In this document: positions 1-7,511 of the stretch, piece after piece
Position numbering within the stretch: position 1 is the first letter of the stretch
Layout of the letters: each line of letters starts with the position of its first letter
From: an uncultured bacterium
GTDB taxonomy: Bacteria; Bacillota; Clostridia; Lachnospirales; Lachnospiraceae
Direction of reading: 5' to 3'
Assembly (NCBI GenBank): GCA_948467735.1
Contig: CAOKFN010000020.1
Coordinates: forward strand, 1 to 64,000
Length of the DNA stretch: 64,000 bases
Made by a program: the position numbers and the translations under genes
The notes under the pieces: generated by a model
Databases searched by the model: none
What the model was told of the DNA's origin: nothing
Seen by the model: only the letters and a program-made list of their open reading frames with translations

Positions 1-1132
1 AATTGGCCGCCGTATGGACTGCCCCCTGCAGGAATGCGGCAGCCTCCCCCTCATCATCAGAACGTCTGGCATTCCCCCAGGGCTCATACTCAAAGATCAG
101 GAAAAACCGGCGTGTGACTGCCTCATGGGAACTGATCTGCTGCACGAACCGCAGATAGTCCTCCTGCATGAGCCGGCACTGTTCGTTGGTCTCCCGTGCC
201 ATTTCCTTCTGCACCGTGTCCATGTGCCTCCCAATGTCCGCCTTGCGGGTCAGGACCTTGAACTGCAGCCTGACGGGGCTCACTTTCAGGTAGGATACAA
301 AGGAATAAATGATGTTCCTCTGTTCCCTTGCACTCCGCAGGAGGAAATTGATGGGCACGACCTCCACGATCTTGACATAGCGGTGGTCTTTTGTATAAAT
401 GATGCCGCCTGCAATTCTGGAGACCGGCATGTAGTCCGCCACCGGATTCAGGCAGGCCGGCTGCTGTTCCCGCAGGGGCAACGGGTGCGGCCTGCGGCGC
501 TCTGCTACTGCTGCATTGCCACGGCTGTTTTTTCCCGTTGTTCCCGCCGCTTTGCCCGAAACCTTACCGGCTCCTGCTTTCCCTGTTTTTCCTGCCGGAC
601 GGAGTTTCTGACGCAGCTCATATCCCCTTACCTGGTCAAATTCAGCGGGGAAGTCTTCCTTCGGGCGATTCCGGCTCTTTTTGGCTTTCACCTGTCCGGC
701 AGATTGTCCTGTCCGTGTTTCTGCCTGAGTACCCGACACCTTCTTTCCCGCCCGTTTTTCCGGTTTTATCTTCTGCACCGTCTTTGCATCCCTTTTCCGT
801 CCTGCGGCGGTTTCCCCCTGGCGGCATCCCTCCCCGCCCACAACACGGCGGTTCTTCAGGTATTTTATAAAGATCACCAGAAAGGAAGACAGGCTTTCCC
901 CCGAAATGCCGATCAGGGCAAACAGGGCAATGGGCAGCGCCGTCAGGCACAGCACTATGATCTTTGCCGTCAACCCCAGGGGCAGCAAGGTGCAGATTGG
1001 CACCCCCAAGGCCGCAGACAGGATGCCCGCCTCTATCACGTTCCTCGCCTTGAACATCCCGCCGAAAAAAGTGCCCGTGTCTACAAAATTCGGCGGGATG
1101 ATATATGTATCATTTTCGTTTTGATTGCTCAT
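1..1132 (-). CDS. PrgI-VirB4 type conjugation ATPase, N-terminal part (C-terminus outside window)
   Basis: The reading frame is open from an ATG at 1132, preceded by GAGAGG, to the left edge of the window, so only about 377 residues are visible. The first ~100 residues (start MSNQNENDTYIIPPNFVDTG) hold two closely spaced hydrophobic segments, as in PrgI-family membrane subunits of Gram-positive type IV secretion. A Lys/Arg/Ala/Gly-rich linker follows. The next part (YMPVSRIAGGIIYTKDHRYV, then VVPINFLL) resembles the N-terminal domain of VirB4-like ATPases of clostridial conjugative elements. The Walker motifs would lie beyond base 1. The protein would energise conjugative secretion at the membrane. 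It is the last visible gene of the transfer operon, 135 nt after the peptidase gene. The PrgI and VirB4 parts appear fused in one frame; they are often separate genes. An overlapping plus-strand reading frame is a shadow. Confidence 0.75.
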   Translation of the reverse strand, partial: MSNQNENDTYIIPPNFVDTGTFFGGMFKARNVIEAGILSAALGVPICTLLPLGLTAKIIVLCLTALPIALFALIGISGESLSSFLVIFIKYLKNRRVVGGEGCRQGETAAGRKRDAKTVQKIKPEKRAGKKVSGTQAETRTGQSAGQVKAKKSRNRPKEDFPAEFDQVRGYELRQKLRPAGKTGKAGAGKVSGKAAGTTGKNSRGNAAVAERRRPHPLPLREQQPACLNPVADYMPVSRIAGGIIYTKDHRYVKIVEVVPINFLLRSAREQRNIIYSFVSYLKVSPVRLQFKVLTRKADIGRHMDTVQKEMARETNEQCRLMQEDYLRFVQQISSHEAVTRRFFLIFEYEPWGNARRSDDEGEAAAFLQGAVHTAAN

Positions 1133-1157
1133 ATTACCTCTCATTCTGTCCAGAAAC

Positions 1158-1262
1158 CTATGGTTTCTAAAACCTATAGTTTTGGAACAATGTATTGATC
1201 TGCTTGAAATGACATAGTTTCTCTTAGGCAGTGCCCTTTACTGCCTTAGTGAAACTTCATTT
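1158..1262. repeat. Intergenic hairpins after the C39 peptidase gene
   Basis: Two inverted repeats fill the gap between the peptidase and VirB4 genes. CTATGGTTT (1158-1166) pairs with AAACCTATAG (1170-1179) with one bulge. The larger one pairs 1216-1231 (AGTTTC...AGGCAG) with 1241-1256 (CTGCCT...GAAACT), flanked by GAAATGAC and TCATTTCC. On the minus strand it begins directly after the peptidase stop codon and shares its design with the hairpins near 2750 and 52331. It could be a terminator, an attenuator or an mRNA-processing site inside the operon. No long U tract follows, so simple termination is not certain. Confidence 0.6.
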
Positions 1263-1267
1263 CCTTT

Positions 1268-2647
1268 TTAGCCAATAATCCAAAAAGGCCCTCCGGCAGC
1301 GGCGCCCCGGCTGGCCTCCCGCAGGATCACGGACAAATCCCACATCTGCCCGCTCCTGTTGTAGCTGGCAGGGTCAGCCACCAGAATCTTCCCGTCCTGC
1401 ACGCCCCTCAGCACAATAAAATGCCCCGACTTTGTAAAGTGTCCCTGGGACATGATCGCAACCACCAGCTTCCCCTCCGCCAGCGCATCCAGTATCCTCT
1501 GGGGCTCTGCCGCCGTACAGCCGTATACATTCAATCCCCAGTTCCTTGCGGCGGCGGGGATCAGCGCATGATAGGAGCCACTGTCCTTGCACCAGTAACC
1601 GTTTTGATAGGACCATTCCGCCATAGCCGCAGGGTCAACCGCCCGGTCTGTGAGGGAGGATACCACGATTGCCATGGCAGCGGGACCGCAGCCATGACTG
1701 CCGACATAATCGGTGCCGTAGGGCTTTCCTGCATAGCGCTCATCCAGCTGGTTATAGTAGACCACCTCCGTCACACCATCCGTAAAACGTACCTCTCCCA
1801 GGGAGGGAATGGATTTCCCGTCCCATTCCATGATCCCCTGCATCATGCCGTCACCTAAAAATAGGCTCAGGTTCTGAGCATAGGAATTGGCAAGGGCCAT
1901 CTGTTCCCCGTCCAGCCTAAAGACCTGTTCGGAGAAATAGGTTTCCCCGTTATAGGCAATGGTGTAGACCCGCCAGTCTTCCGTAACGGACACCTCCTTC
2001 CCGGTAGCCGGGTCCGTTTCCGTCCTTGTCCGCGATTCTTCTGCCAGCGTGTAAGAGTACAGATGGCTTTGGCCAGCACGCAGCGTCCTTTCCATGTCGG
2101 AAATAGAGATGCCGGCATAGTCCCCACTTTTATAGGCGCAGTACATACCGATGAACTGATTGGCATTGTAAAGGGTGCTGCCGGCATAAGGGTTGATGAC
2201 CTCCATTTCATCTGCCCCGGAGGATGAAAAGTCTGCCTCGATCTGTTCCATGGTATCCTCCATGCCCCCGGACATGATCCCGTCTATGGCAGCGGTGATC
2301 TCTGCCACATTTTCCATTATGGCCGCATTATTGTTCAGGATCGGCGCATCGGAAAAAGTCGTAGAAGAAAAAGCGTCCGTCAGGCCGCCAAAGATCACAG
2401 CAGGAAGTGACACCACAAATACTACCGGGATCAGCAGCAACGCAATGACAACGATGATGACCTTTCCCACCAGCCTGCGGTTCTCCCAGAGCGCACCGGC
2501 AACGGCACCATAAGGCCCTGCGGCTGCGGCGCCTTTGGCGGCCCCCGATACTGCCTTACCTGCCTTCATAGCGCCCCGTACCATGTGTGCGGCGGTGCGT
2601 CCTGTTTCCAGCGTCTCCTGCAAGCCGCTTTTTTGTTCGTTTTCCAT
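1268..2647 (-). CDS. Membrane-anchored C39-like papain-fold peptidase of the conjugation module
   Basis: About 459 residues. The ATG at 2647 follows AGGAGGAAAAA; a longer frame upstream has no good ribosome site. Order: charged N-terminus, a Gly/Ala-rich stretch, one strong membrane segment near residues 62-90, an extracytoplasmic middle region, and a C-terminal domain with GSHGCGPAAMAIV (candidate Cys nucleophile), SGHFIVLRGV (candidate His) and ILVADPAS (candidate Asp). That triad layout is typical of C39-like cysteine peptidases. Conjugative modules usually encode a wall-opening enzyme (lysozyme plus NlpC/P60) at this position, so this protein may open peptidoglycan locally or process a transfer component at the outer face of the membrane. 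The substrate cannot be told from sequence. It lies between the exported Gly/Ser-rich protein and VirB4 genes, same strand. Confidence 0.75.
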   Translation of the reverse strand: MENEQKSGLQETLETGRTAAHMVRGAMKAGKAVSGAAKGAAAAGPYGAVAGALWENRRLVGKVIIVVIALLLIPVVFVVSLPAVIFGGLTDAFSSTTFSDAPILNNNAAIMENVAEITAAIDGIMSGGMEDTMEQIEADFSSSGADEMEVINPYAGSTLYNANQFIGMYCAYKSGDYAGISISDMERTLRAGQSHLYSYTLAEESRTRTETDPATGKEVSVTEDWRVYTIAYNGETYFSEQVFRLDGEQMALANSYAQNLSLFLGDGMMQGIMEWDGKSIPSLGEVRFTDGVTEVVYYNQLDERYAGKPYGTDYVGSHGCGPAAMAIVVSSLTDRAVDPAAMAEWSYQNGYWCKDSGSYHALIPAAARNWGLNVYGCTAAEPQRILDALAEGKLVVAIMSQGHFTKSGHFIVLRGVQDGKILVADPASYNRSGQMWDLSVILREASRGAAAGGPFWIIG

Positions 2648-2674
2648 TTTTTCCTCCTTTCTCCACCTGTGAAG

Positions 2675-2821
2675 AAGCTCTGCTTTTGCAGAGCGTGACA
2701 TCGAGCAGGAAGAATCGCCGCTTTTGCGATTCTTCGAGGAATGACTTAGATTTTCTTAGGTCAGGTTTTAAAGAGGGGTGTTTACACACCCTCTTATGAC
2801 CTTAGAAAATCTTCATTCCTT
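2675..2821. repeat. Cluster of three intergenic hairpins
   Basis: Three inverted repeats lie in a row. GCTCTGC-TTTT-GCAGAGC is near 2675-2694. AAGAATCGC/GCGATTCTT with a CGCTTTT loop is at 2709-2737. A long hairpin pairs AGATTTTCTTAGGTCA (about 2747-2763) with TGACCTTAGAAAATCT (about 2796-2812) at 15 of 16 positions, flanked by GGAATGA/TCATTCC. Inside the long hairpin is a secondary palindrome, GAGGGGTGT-TTA-CACACCCTC (2773-2793). An inverted copy of that inner palindrome recurs at 3810-3837. On the minus strand the long hairpin starts at the stop codon of the preceding gene. Confidence 0.7.
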
Positions 2822-3787
2822 TCACATTCGCTCCCTCCTTTTGGGCGGCTGGGGCAGTTTCTTCACAATGGACTCCTTATAGGCAATGGAGCCGTCCGGG
2901 GCCATGTACGGGGACTTGTCCACCGCATCCTGCGCATACTGCTTGTACCAGGAGCTGCCATCCGCCGCCTGTATGGTGGTATAGTTTCCCTCCGGGGCGG
3001 CATACTGGGCAGCATGGTACATCCCAAAGGCAATCCCCTGGGGATGTTCCTCCGAGGTTTCCGTCCCTGTGATACGCCCGCCGCCGATCTCCACATCCGA
3101 AAAGACGGGCACCTGCCCGGCATTCTCCCCCAGGGCGGCATAGCCAAGATAGGACTGGAGCGCCTGGGACGCCTCCGGCCCGCTCATAAAGCCAAGCTCC
3201 GCAATGTTTCCTGCTGCCACGGTCCCTATGACATTGTTTGCAAAGCTGCCGCCCTTGCTGACGGAGGAAGCGTAAATATGGCTCCCAATCCCCCCGCCGG
3301 ACTTCCCGGACGGGCGGCTGACATTTGTTTTGGATGAGGCAGTCGCTGACTTGACGGCGCTGTTGGTAATGCGGCTGCCCACGATCCCGACAAGCCCTCC
3401 AGACATAAACCCTTTGTAGCCGGCATTCGTGTGAGAGGAAACCTTGCTGTGGCCTCCGCCAAAGTACTGGCTGGAAAAATTCTTCAGCCCTCCTATCCCC
3501 CTTGCCGCAATCATTGCCTCCGCCAGCATGGAGCCGCCCGTGTGTCCCACATTAATCCCAAGACTGGACATGAAGGAATCTATCTTCTGGGACACTTTCA
3601 AAAAGGCAATGGCACAGAGGAACCAGATCAGCACATTGCCGGATGCGGCCGCCTTGCCCATAGCGTTCACCTGGGCCTGTATCTCGCTTTCCGTCATGGC
3701 AAAGACAGGCTGGCAGAACGAAAAGCAGAGGACAGCCGCCGAGCAGACCGAAAGCATGATCTGCCTGAATTTTTTCATTTTTTGCAT
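2822..3787 (-). CDS. Exported Gly/Ser-rich conjugation-module protein, function unknown
   Basis: About 321 residues. The start at 3787 is chosen over the adjacent ATG at 3790 because AGGAG is then about 6 nt away. The N-terminus KKFRQIMLSVCSAAVLCFSF ending QPVFA is a signal peptide with an A-x-A-like site. A hydrophobic segment (VLIWFLCAIAFLKVSQKI) follows. The middle is rich in Gly, Ser, Thr and Asn, and the C-terminal third is soluble. Position between VirB6-like and C39 peptidase genes suggests a structural or channel-associated subunit. TrbL-like behaviour is possible, but I recognise no family with confidence. The ends are flanked by hairpins carrying the same inner palindrome in opposite orientation. 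Confidence 0.65.
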   Translation of the reverse strand: MQKMKKFRQIMLSVCSAAVLCFSFCQPVFAMTESEIQAQVNAMGKAAASGNVLIWFLCAIAFLKVSQKIDSFMSSLGINVGHTGGSMLAEAMIAARGIGGLKNFSSQYFGGGHSKVSSHTNAGYKGFMSGGLVGIVGSRITNSAVKSATASSKTNVSRPSGKSGGGIGSHIYASSVSKGGSFANNVIGTVAAGNIAELGFMSGPEASQALQSYLGYAALGENAGQVPVFSDVEIGGGRITGTETSEEHPQGIAFGMYHAAQYAAPEGNYTTIQAADGSSWYKQYAQDAVDKSPYMAPDGSIAYKESIVKKLPQPPKRRERM

Positions 3788-3809
3788 CATAATCTCCTTT
3801 TCTGCGCTG

Positions 3810-3907
3810 CTCAAGAGGGTGTGTAAACACCCCTCTTTGTGCATAAGCGACTTTGTGGCAAGCAGCGCGCAGACACAAAGCGCCGTGTGAAAAATAATTT
3901 TTCACAC
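3810..3907. repeat. Intergenic hairpins upstream of the exported protein gene
   Basis: This stretch holds GAGGGTGTG-TAA-ACACCCCTC (an inverted copy of the palindrome at 2773-2793), then CTTTGTG (3851-3857) pairing with CACAAAG (3874-3880), then a perfect 11-bp stem GTGTGAAAAAT/ATTTTTCACAC with a one-base centre at 3885-3907. They are not needed for coding and recall the other inter-gene hairpins of the element. Confidence 0.6.
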
Positions 3908-3983
3908 TGATCTCCTTTCCTGCCGCAACCCGGAAAAATGGGCGCAGGCACAGATTTCTGTAAAAATATTTTTTCCCATCACT

Positions 3984-4694
3984 CTAAAGCGAAAGCGGGT
4001 TAGCCAGAAAGGCACCCACCATGGATGTAAACAGCCGCAAACACCACGCATTCATGATCAGCAGGAACACCTGCCCGCCGAACATCCGGCACCACGACTT
4101 AAAGATATTGGATGTGCTCTGGGATGCCCCCATGGAAAACGCCACCGGCGCCGTATAGACCAGCACCCCCAGCAGCACATACCGTTCCGCCGCCTCGAAA
4201 AGCAGCTTGATGTAATTCCATGCAAGGATCAGCACCAATATCAGCGAGATCAATGCCACCGCCCCGTTTGCACACACGCCCACAACCGCCAGAATGACGG
4301 AGTTAAAGCTTGCAAAGTCAAGCGCCGGGATGGCAGAGGTCAGTATCCAGTCATAAGGCGTTCCCCCTATCTTCAGGACAGTCCCTATGATGTCATCCGA
4401 GAAATAGGCAAGCAGGATAAACAGGACTGAGCGGACACTCAGCTTCACGGGATCCTCCGCCTCTATCCCTGCGCCCAGCCCGTAGTTCTTGAACAGCTGC
4501 CATACCCAGTTCAGTAAAATAATCCCGATGGAGAGCGCCACAAAGACTTCGTACAAGGTCCCTGCCGCCGGAAAGTAGCGCAGGAACACGGACATATCAC
4601 ACCCCAGCGCACCCAAAACCGAGGTTGATACCAGGTCCAGGCCGTGCATCACCTGCTCTGCGATCCACTCCACAATGCCGTCTAATATACCCAC
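3984..4694 (-). CDS. VirB6/TrbL-like polytopic conjugal transfer protein
   Basis: 236 residues beginning at a GTG (4694) with AGGAG about 7 nt upstream. There are about six hydrophobic segments: FVALSIGIILLNWVW, SVLFILLAYF, VILAVVGVCANGAVAL, ISLILVLILAWNYI, YVLLGVLVYTAPVAF and VFLLIMNAWCLRLF. Between them lies the motif APVAFSMGASQSTSNIFKSW, which is close to the conserved C-terminal block of TrbL/VirB6-type proteins of Firmicutes conjugative elements. Such proteins form the inner-membrane channel of the type IV secretion system. The gene follows the VirB2-like gene by 21 nt, consistent with co-transcription and stoichiometric assembly. Confident as a transfer channel component; exact subfamily not determined. 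Confidence 0.8.
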   Translation of the reverse strand: MGILDGIVEWIAEQVMHGLDLVSTSVLGALGCDMSVFLRYFPAAGTLYEVFVALSIGIILLNWVWQLFKNYGLGAGIEAEDPVKLSVRSVLFILLAYFSDDIIGTVLKIGGTPYDWILTSAIPALDFASFNSVILAVVGVCANGAVALISLILVLILAWNYIKLLFEAAERYVLLGVLVYTAPVAFSMGASQSTSNIFKSWCRMFGGQVFLLIMNAWCLRLFTSMVGAFLANPLSL

Positions 4695-4715
4695 ACAATC
4701 ACTCCTTTCTCAGCC

Positions 4716-5114
4716 TTAAGGCGTAGGCGTCCATTTTCCGCCGGTAAAGAACGGAGTGACATAAGCCATGATGAACCCCAGGCCGTTCAGCACCACCCAT
4801 GTAACGCAGATCCTCTTTAACCACGCCCGGCTTTCATCCACCGTGCGCCCTGAACGTGAAAAATTCATCAGCAACAGCGCCACGGATGCCGTAACAATGG
4901 CCGCCACCGTGGAGATAATGACGATCTGGTTATACACATCCTGCATGATCTCGCTTGCCTTTGTCCACACATCTGTGGCGGCATATACCGGCTGTGTAAA
5001 GGCCAGGAAACCCATACCCGCAAGGAACCCACAATAGGCTACATGCGCTATAGGAAGCCTGCGGTGCCTCCCCCTGTCTGTTTCTTTCTGGAACTTGTCT
5101 GCTTTTTTCTTCAA
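4716..5114 (-). CDS. VirB2/TrbC-like small membrane protein
   Basis: 132 residues from a TTG start at 5114; GGAGG sits about 7 nt upstream, and a longer in-frame extension has no ribosome site and looks non-coding. After a basic N-terminus (KKKADKFQKETDRGRHRR) there is a signal-like hydrophobic stretch ending QPVYA, then two membrane segments (IVIISTVAAIVTASVALLLM and WVVLNGLGFIMAYV). Length, export signal and two-helix hairpin match VirB2/TrbC-type pilin-like subunits and the equivalent small proteins of Gram-positive conjugation systems. It is the first membrane gene of the transfer operon and is followed at once by the VirB6-like gene. The rare start codon may reduce expression. Confidence 0.7.
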   Translation of the reverse strand: MKKKADKFQKETDRGRHRRLPIAHVAYCGFLAGMGFLAFTQPVYAATDVWTKASEIMQDVYNQIVIISTVAAIVTASVALLLMNFSRSGRTVDESRAWLKRICVTWVVLNGLGFIMAYVTPFFTGGKWTPTP

Positions 5115-5385
5115 TTTACCAACCTCCTTATGATTTTTGGGCAATCGAGCAGGGCACCCGCCAGCTTCAGCTGACATTCTTCCTTGGGGTGCCGTGTGCA
5201 TAAAGAAAGGCCATGCCCTTTTATGTGACATGACCTTTCCCTGAGCAGAAAAACAGCACCATGTAAAGGATGCAGGATTCTGCCCTGATTTGTTTTGGGT
5301 ACAATTTTCAACATACACAGTTTAACACACCGGTATTTGCGGTTAAAGAGCAAACCCGTGCCAATTTCATGCCTTTCTGTGCCAT
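5115..5385. other. Intergenic stretch with two hairpins
   Basis: 271 nt between the VirB2-like and sigma-like genes. It holds GGGCACCC (about 5152) pairing with GGGGTGCC (about 5186), and AAAGGCCATG (about 5205) pairing with CATGACCTTT (about 5228). An open frame runs through it, but its composition and lack of a ribosome site argue against coding. It may be a leader of the transfer operon. Confidence 0.4.
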
Positions 5386-5925
5386 TTATGTGCCAGACCC
5401 CGTTTCCGGCACAAATTTCTCCAGAATCTCCATGCTCTCCTTGGAGGTATACCCCCACAGAATGGAGCTTAATGCCTCTATCGCCTCCTGCCTCCTGCGG
5501 TAATAGGTGCGGAAACTGATGTCCCGGATATGGGGGCGCAGCTGCTCCACAATCTCCTCCACGTTCTTCATCTGCTGTGGGGAAAGGAATGTATAGTACA
5601 GGAGCCAGTAATAGGTCTCCCCGTTCTTGTGCTTGTTCCTGAGCAGCTCCACGGAGCTGTCCAGCAGCTTTATCATCCGGTTGCTGCGCTCTATGCACTT
5701 GGCATGGTGTTCAATGTCCCCGCCGGCAATGTCCGCCCCCGCTAGGTACACCGATTCCAGGAAGTCCTCTATGGAACTGCCATACTCGATCTCAAACTTG
5801 TTCCTCACCTGCTGCACCGAAAGCTCCAGGCTCCAGACCACATCCCGGTATTTCTTCAGCAGCTTCCATGTGTCGTGATACAGCGGATTCTCCGCAATGT
5901 TTATCTCCCTCTGTTTCTTCGTCAT
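5386..5925 (-). CDS. Small sigma-region-4-like / ArpU-like regulator
   Basis: 179 residues. The start at 5925 follows GGAGGGATGAGTA and is immediately after the stop of the upstream winged-helix gene. The C-terminal part (EQLRPHIRDISFRTYYRRRQ then EAIEALSSILWGYTS) has the helix-turn-helix shape seen in ArpU-type and other sigma-70 region-4-like phage and mobile-element regulators, where the basic YYRRRQEAI helix would contact DNA. The N-terminal half is helical and charged with no recognisable domain. As second gene of the element operon it may switch on the transfer genes downstream. The assignment is by pattern only. Confidence 0.55.
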   Translation of the reverse strand: MTKKQREINIAENPLYHDTWKLLKKYRDVVWSLELSVQQVRNKFEIEYGSSIEDFLESVYLAGADIAGGDIEHHAKCIERSNRMIKLLDSSVELLRNKHKNGETYYWLLYYTFLSPQQMKNVEEIVEQLRPHIRDISFRTYYRRRQEAIEALSSILWGYTSKESMEILEKFVPETGSGT

Positions 5926-5928
5926 TAC

Positions 5929-7086
5929 TCATCCCTCCATTTCCTTCCCGCCGGCAGGCGAGAGCGTCAGTTCAAATGTATAAACCTGTCCGCCATTTCC
6001 GCAGCAGACCTCCATCCCAATACGCCTGTCCGATGCCCCGCGCGGGCGGCATAAATACTTTCCCTCCCAGTCGTCAGATAAAGGATATAACTTGTACTTA
6101 GCCTTGGGGCACTGGAAACAGGAAACCCCTTGTGAATCAAGGATTTCCGCCACCTTCCTTACCAACGCCTCCATGTGTGATTTTGATACGCTGGACAAGC
6201 CTTCTGAAACGCACACCTCCGGCTCCAGAATACCGTCACCTTCCACGGCATTGTCACTACTCTTGTCCGGCAAACTGATTTTAATATTCAAACTCATCGC
6301 AACCTCCTCCTTGTCGATCAGGACATCTGAAATCTGGAACATGGTGGACAGGTAATTCTGCAGGTAAATGACGCTGCCCTTCGTGCCTGGAAATGCCATC
6401 AGCAATATATGGCCCTGCTTTTCAAACTTTTTCAGCACCCGGCCCACAGTGGCCTTTGAGATTCCCCAGCGTCCCGCCAGCTCACCGTAATTCACCAGCG
6501 GGCTGCCCGTGCCGTTGCGCAGGTAAACCACGGGGCCAGCCTCCGACCCCTGCACCTGCCCGTCGTTATAGACGGTAGACAGCCACAGGTCCAGCAGGAT
6601 GTCCATCTCGGAACACCGCCCGGCTCCCACCATCTCCGTCGCCACCGTGAACGGCATAAAGAAAAAGCCCGTGTCCTTCTGGCATGGGCAGTTGTAATCC
6701 AGCACCGTGTTGTGCTTTTTCCAGTCCCGGATCTTATACTTGACGACTTTCCCCCGCCCCAGGGACAGGTACGAGATCAGATTTCTTTTCTGCAGCTCAT
6801 CCAGTATGTCAAGGGCCTGGTGCTGGAAATGTGTGCGGAACCATCCGGCCAGCTCCTTGACGGTGCAGATCCACTCACCTGGATAGACCGTGTAGCTGAT
6901 CCCGTCTATGCGGCGGTAGGATGTACGGAAATTCGCATAACTGCAAAGCACCGTAAAATAAAAAAGACCGGAGCCCCCGCCTGTGCGAATGCCCTGGTCC
7001 GTAATCAGTGACTGGACGAACTGCCTGTAAATCCGGCAGCGTGGATAGTCCACCACCTGTTTTATTTGTAATTGGTATTCTGACAT
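5929..7086 (-). CDS. Winged-helix mobile-element protein (replication or regulation)
   Basis: 385 residues, ATG at 7086 after AGGAGGCATGAA. The N-terminal ~110 residues (SGLFYFTVLCSYANFRTSYR, then VKELAGWFRTHFQHQALDIL) look like a winged-helix DNA-binding module of the kind found in plasmid-type replication initiators and clostridial element regulators. A second helix-turn-helix is clear near residues 200-235 (VNYGELAGRWGISKATVGRV). The C-terminus has a cysteine pair (VSCFQCPKA) and a small basic domain. It is the first gene of the element operon and faces the chromosome boundary, where an initiator or master regulator commonly sits. I cannot tell which of the two roles it has. Confidence 0.6.
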   Translation of the reverse strand: MSEYQLQIKQVVDYPRCRIYRQFVQSLITDQGIRTGGGSGLFYFTVLCSYANFRTSYRRIDGISYTVYPGEWICTVKELAGWFRTHFQHQALDILDELQKRNLISYLSLGRGKVVKYKIRDWKKHNTVLDYNCPCQKDTGFFFMPFTVATEMVGAGRCSEMDILLDLWLSTVYNDGQVQGSEAGPVVYLRNGTGSPLVNYGELAGRWGISKATVGRVLKKFEKQGHILLMAFPGTKGSVIYLQNYLSTMFQISDVLIDKEEVAMSLNIKISLPDKSSDNAVEGDGILEPEVCVSEGLSSVSKSHMEALVRKVAEILDSQGVSCFQCPKAKYKLYPLSDDWEGKYLCRPRGASDRRIGMEVCCGNGGQVYTFELTLSPAGGKEMEG

Positions 7087-7511
7087 TTCATGCCTCCTTT
7101 GTTATTTTATAGTTTCCCTGAAGGCATAATATATCTTCTTTATTATCATTTCTTGCTCGTTTTCATTTGACCAAGTCCCTCTTTTCCACCACCTCTCTAT
7201 CCTTAAATGAAATGACTGTTACCAAATGTGCATTTTAATTTGTTGGACTCTCACCGCTTTACAAATTCTGATAAAAGACTAAATCCAGCTTGAATGGCGC
7301 AAAAAGAAGCGTTTCGATTATTCCCAAAACGCTTCCTTAGGTATCTGTAGATTTACACAGATTTTGTTGGACTATGTGATAAAAATTGCATTATGGCGTA
7401 TTATAGTGTACCACTGCAAAAAAATTTGTTGGACTTTTGTTGGACATTTGGAATTTATGATGTACCTAAAGCCCACATAATACCCAATATTTATTATCTG
7501 AATTTTGAATT
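7087..7511. other. Boundary region between mobile element and chromosome
   Basis: 425 nt, AT-rich compared with both sides, with no convincing gene. It contains four copies of TTGTTGGAC, one 9-bp perfect hairpin (GAAGCGTTT at 7306-7314 with AAACGCTTC at 7327-7335), and the upstream region of the element operon. The element genes end on the left and hemZ ends at 7512 on the right, so the attachment site is probably within this stretch. The other end of the element is outside the window, so a target duplication cannot be checked. Confidence 0.5.
7240..7445 (+). repeat. Four direct copies of TTGTTGGAC
   Basis: Exact 9-mers start at 7240, 7364, 7426 and 7437. The last two are 11 bp apart, about one helical turn, so a protein could bind them on one face. 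Direct short repeats near the end of an integrative element and upstream of its first gene are typical of integrase arm sites, iterons or regulator operators. Which of these applies is not shown by the sequence. Confidence 0.6.

Noticed and set aside
14..1198. 394-residue plus-strand open frame
   Set aside because: It lies opposite a PrgI-VirB4 frame with a good ribosome site and recognisable motifs. Its own residues are Pro/Cys-rich without a family.
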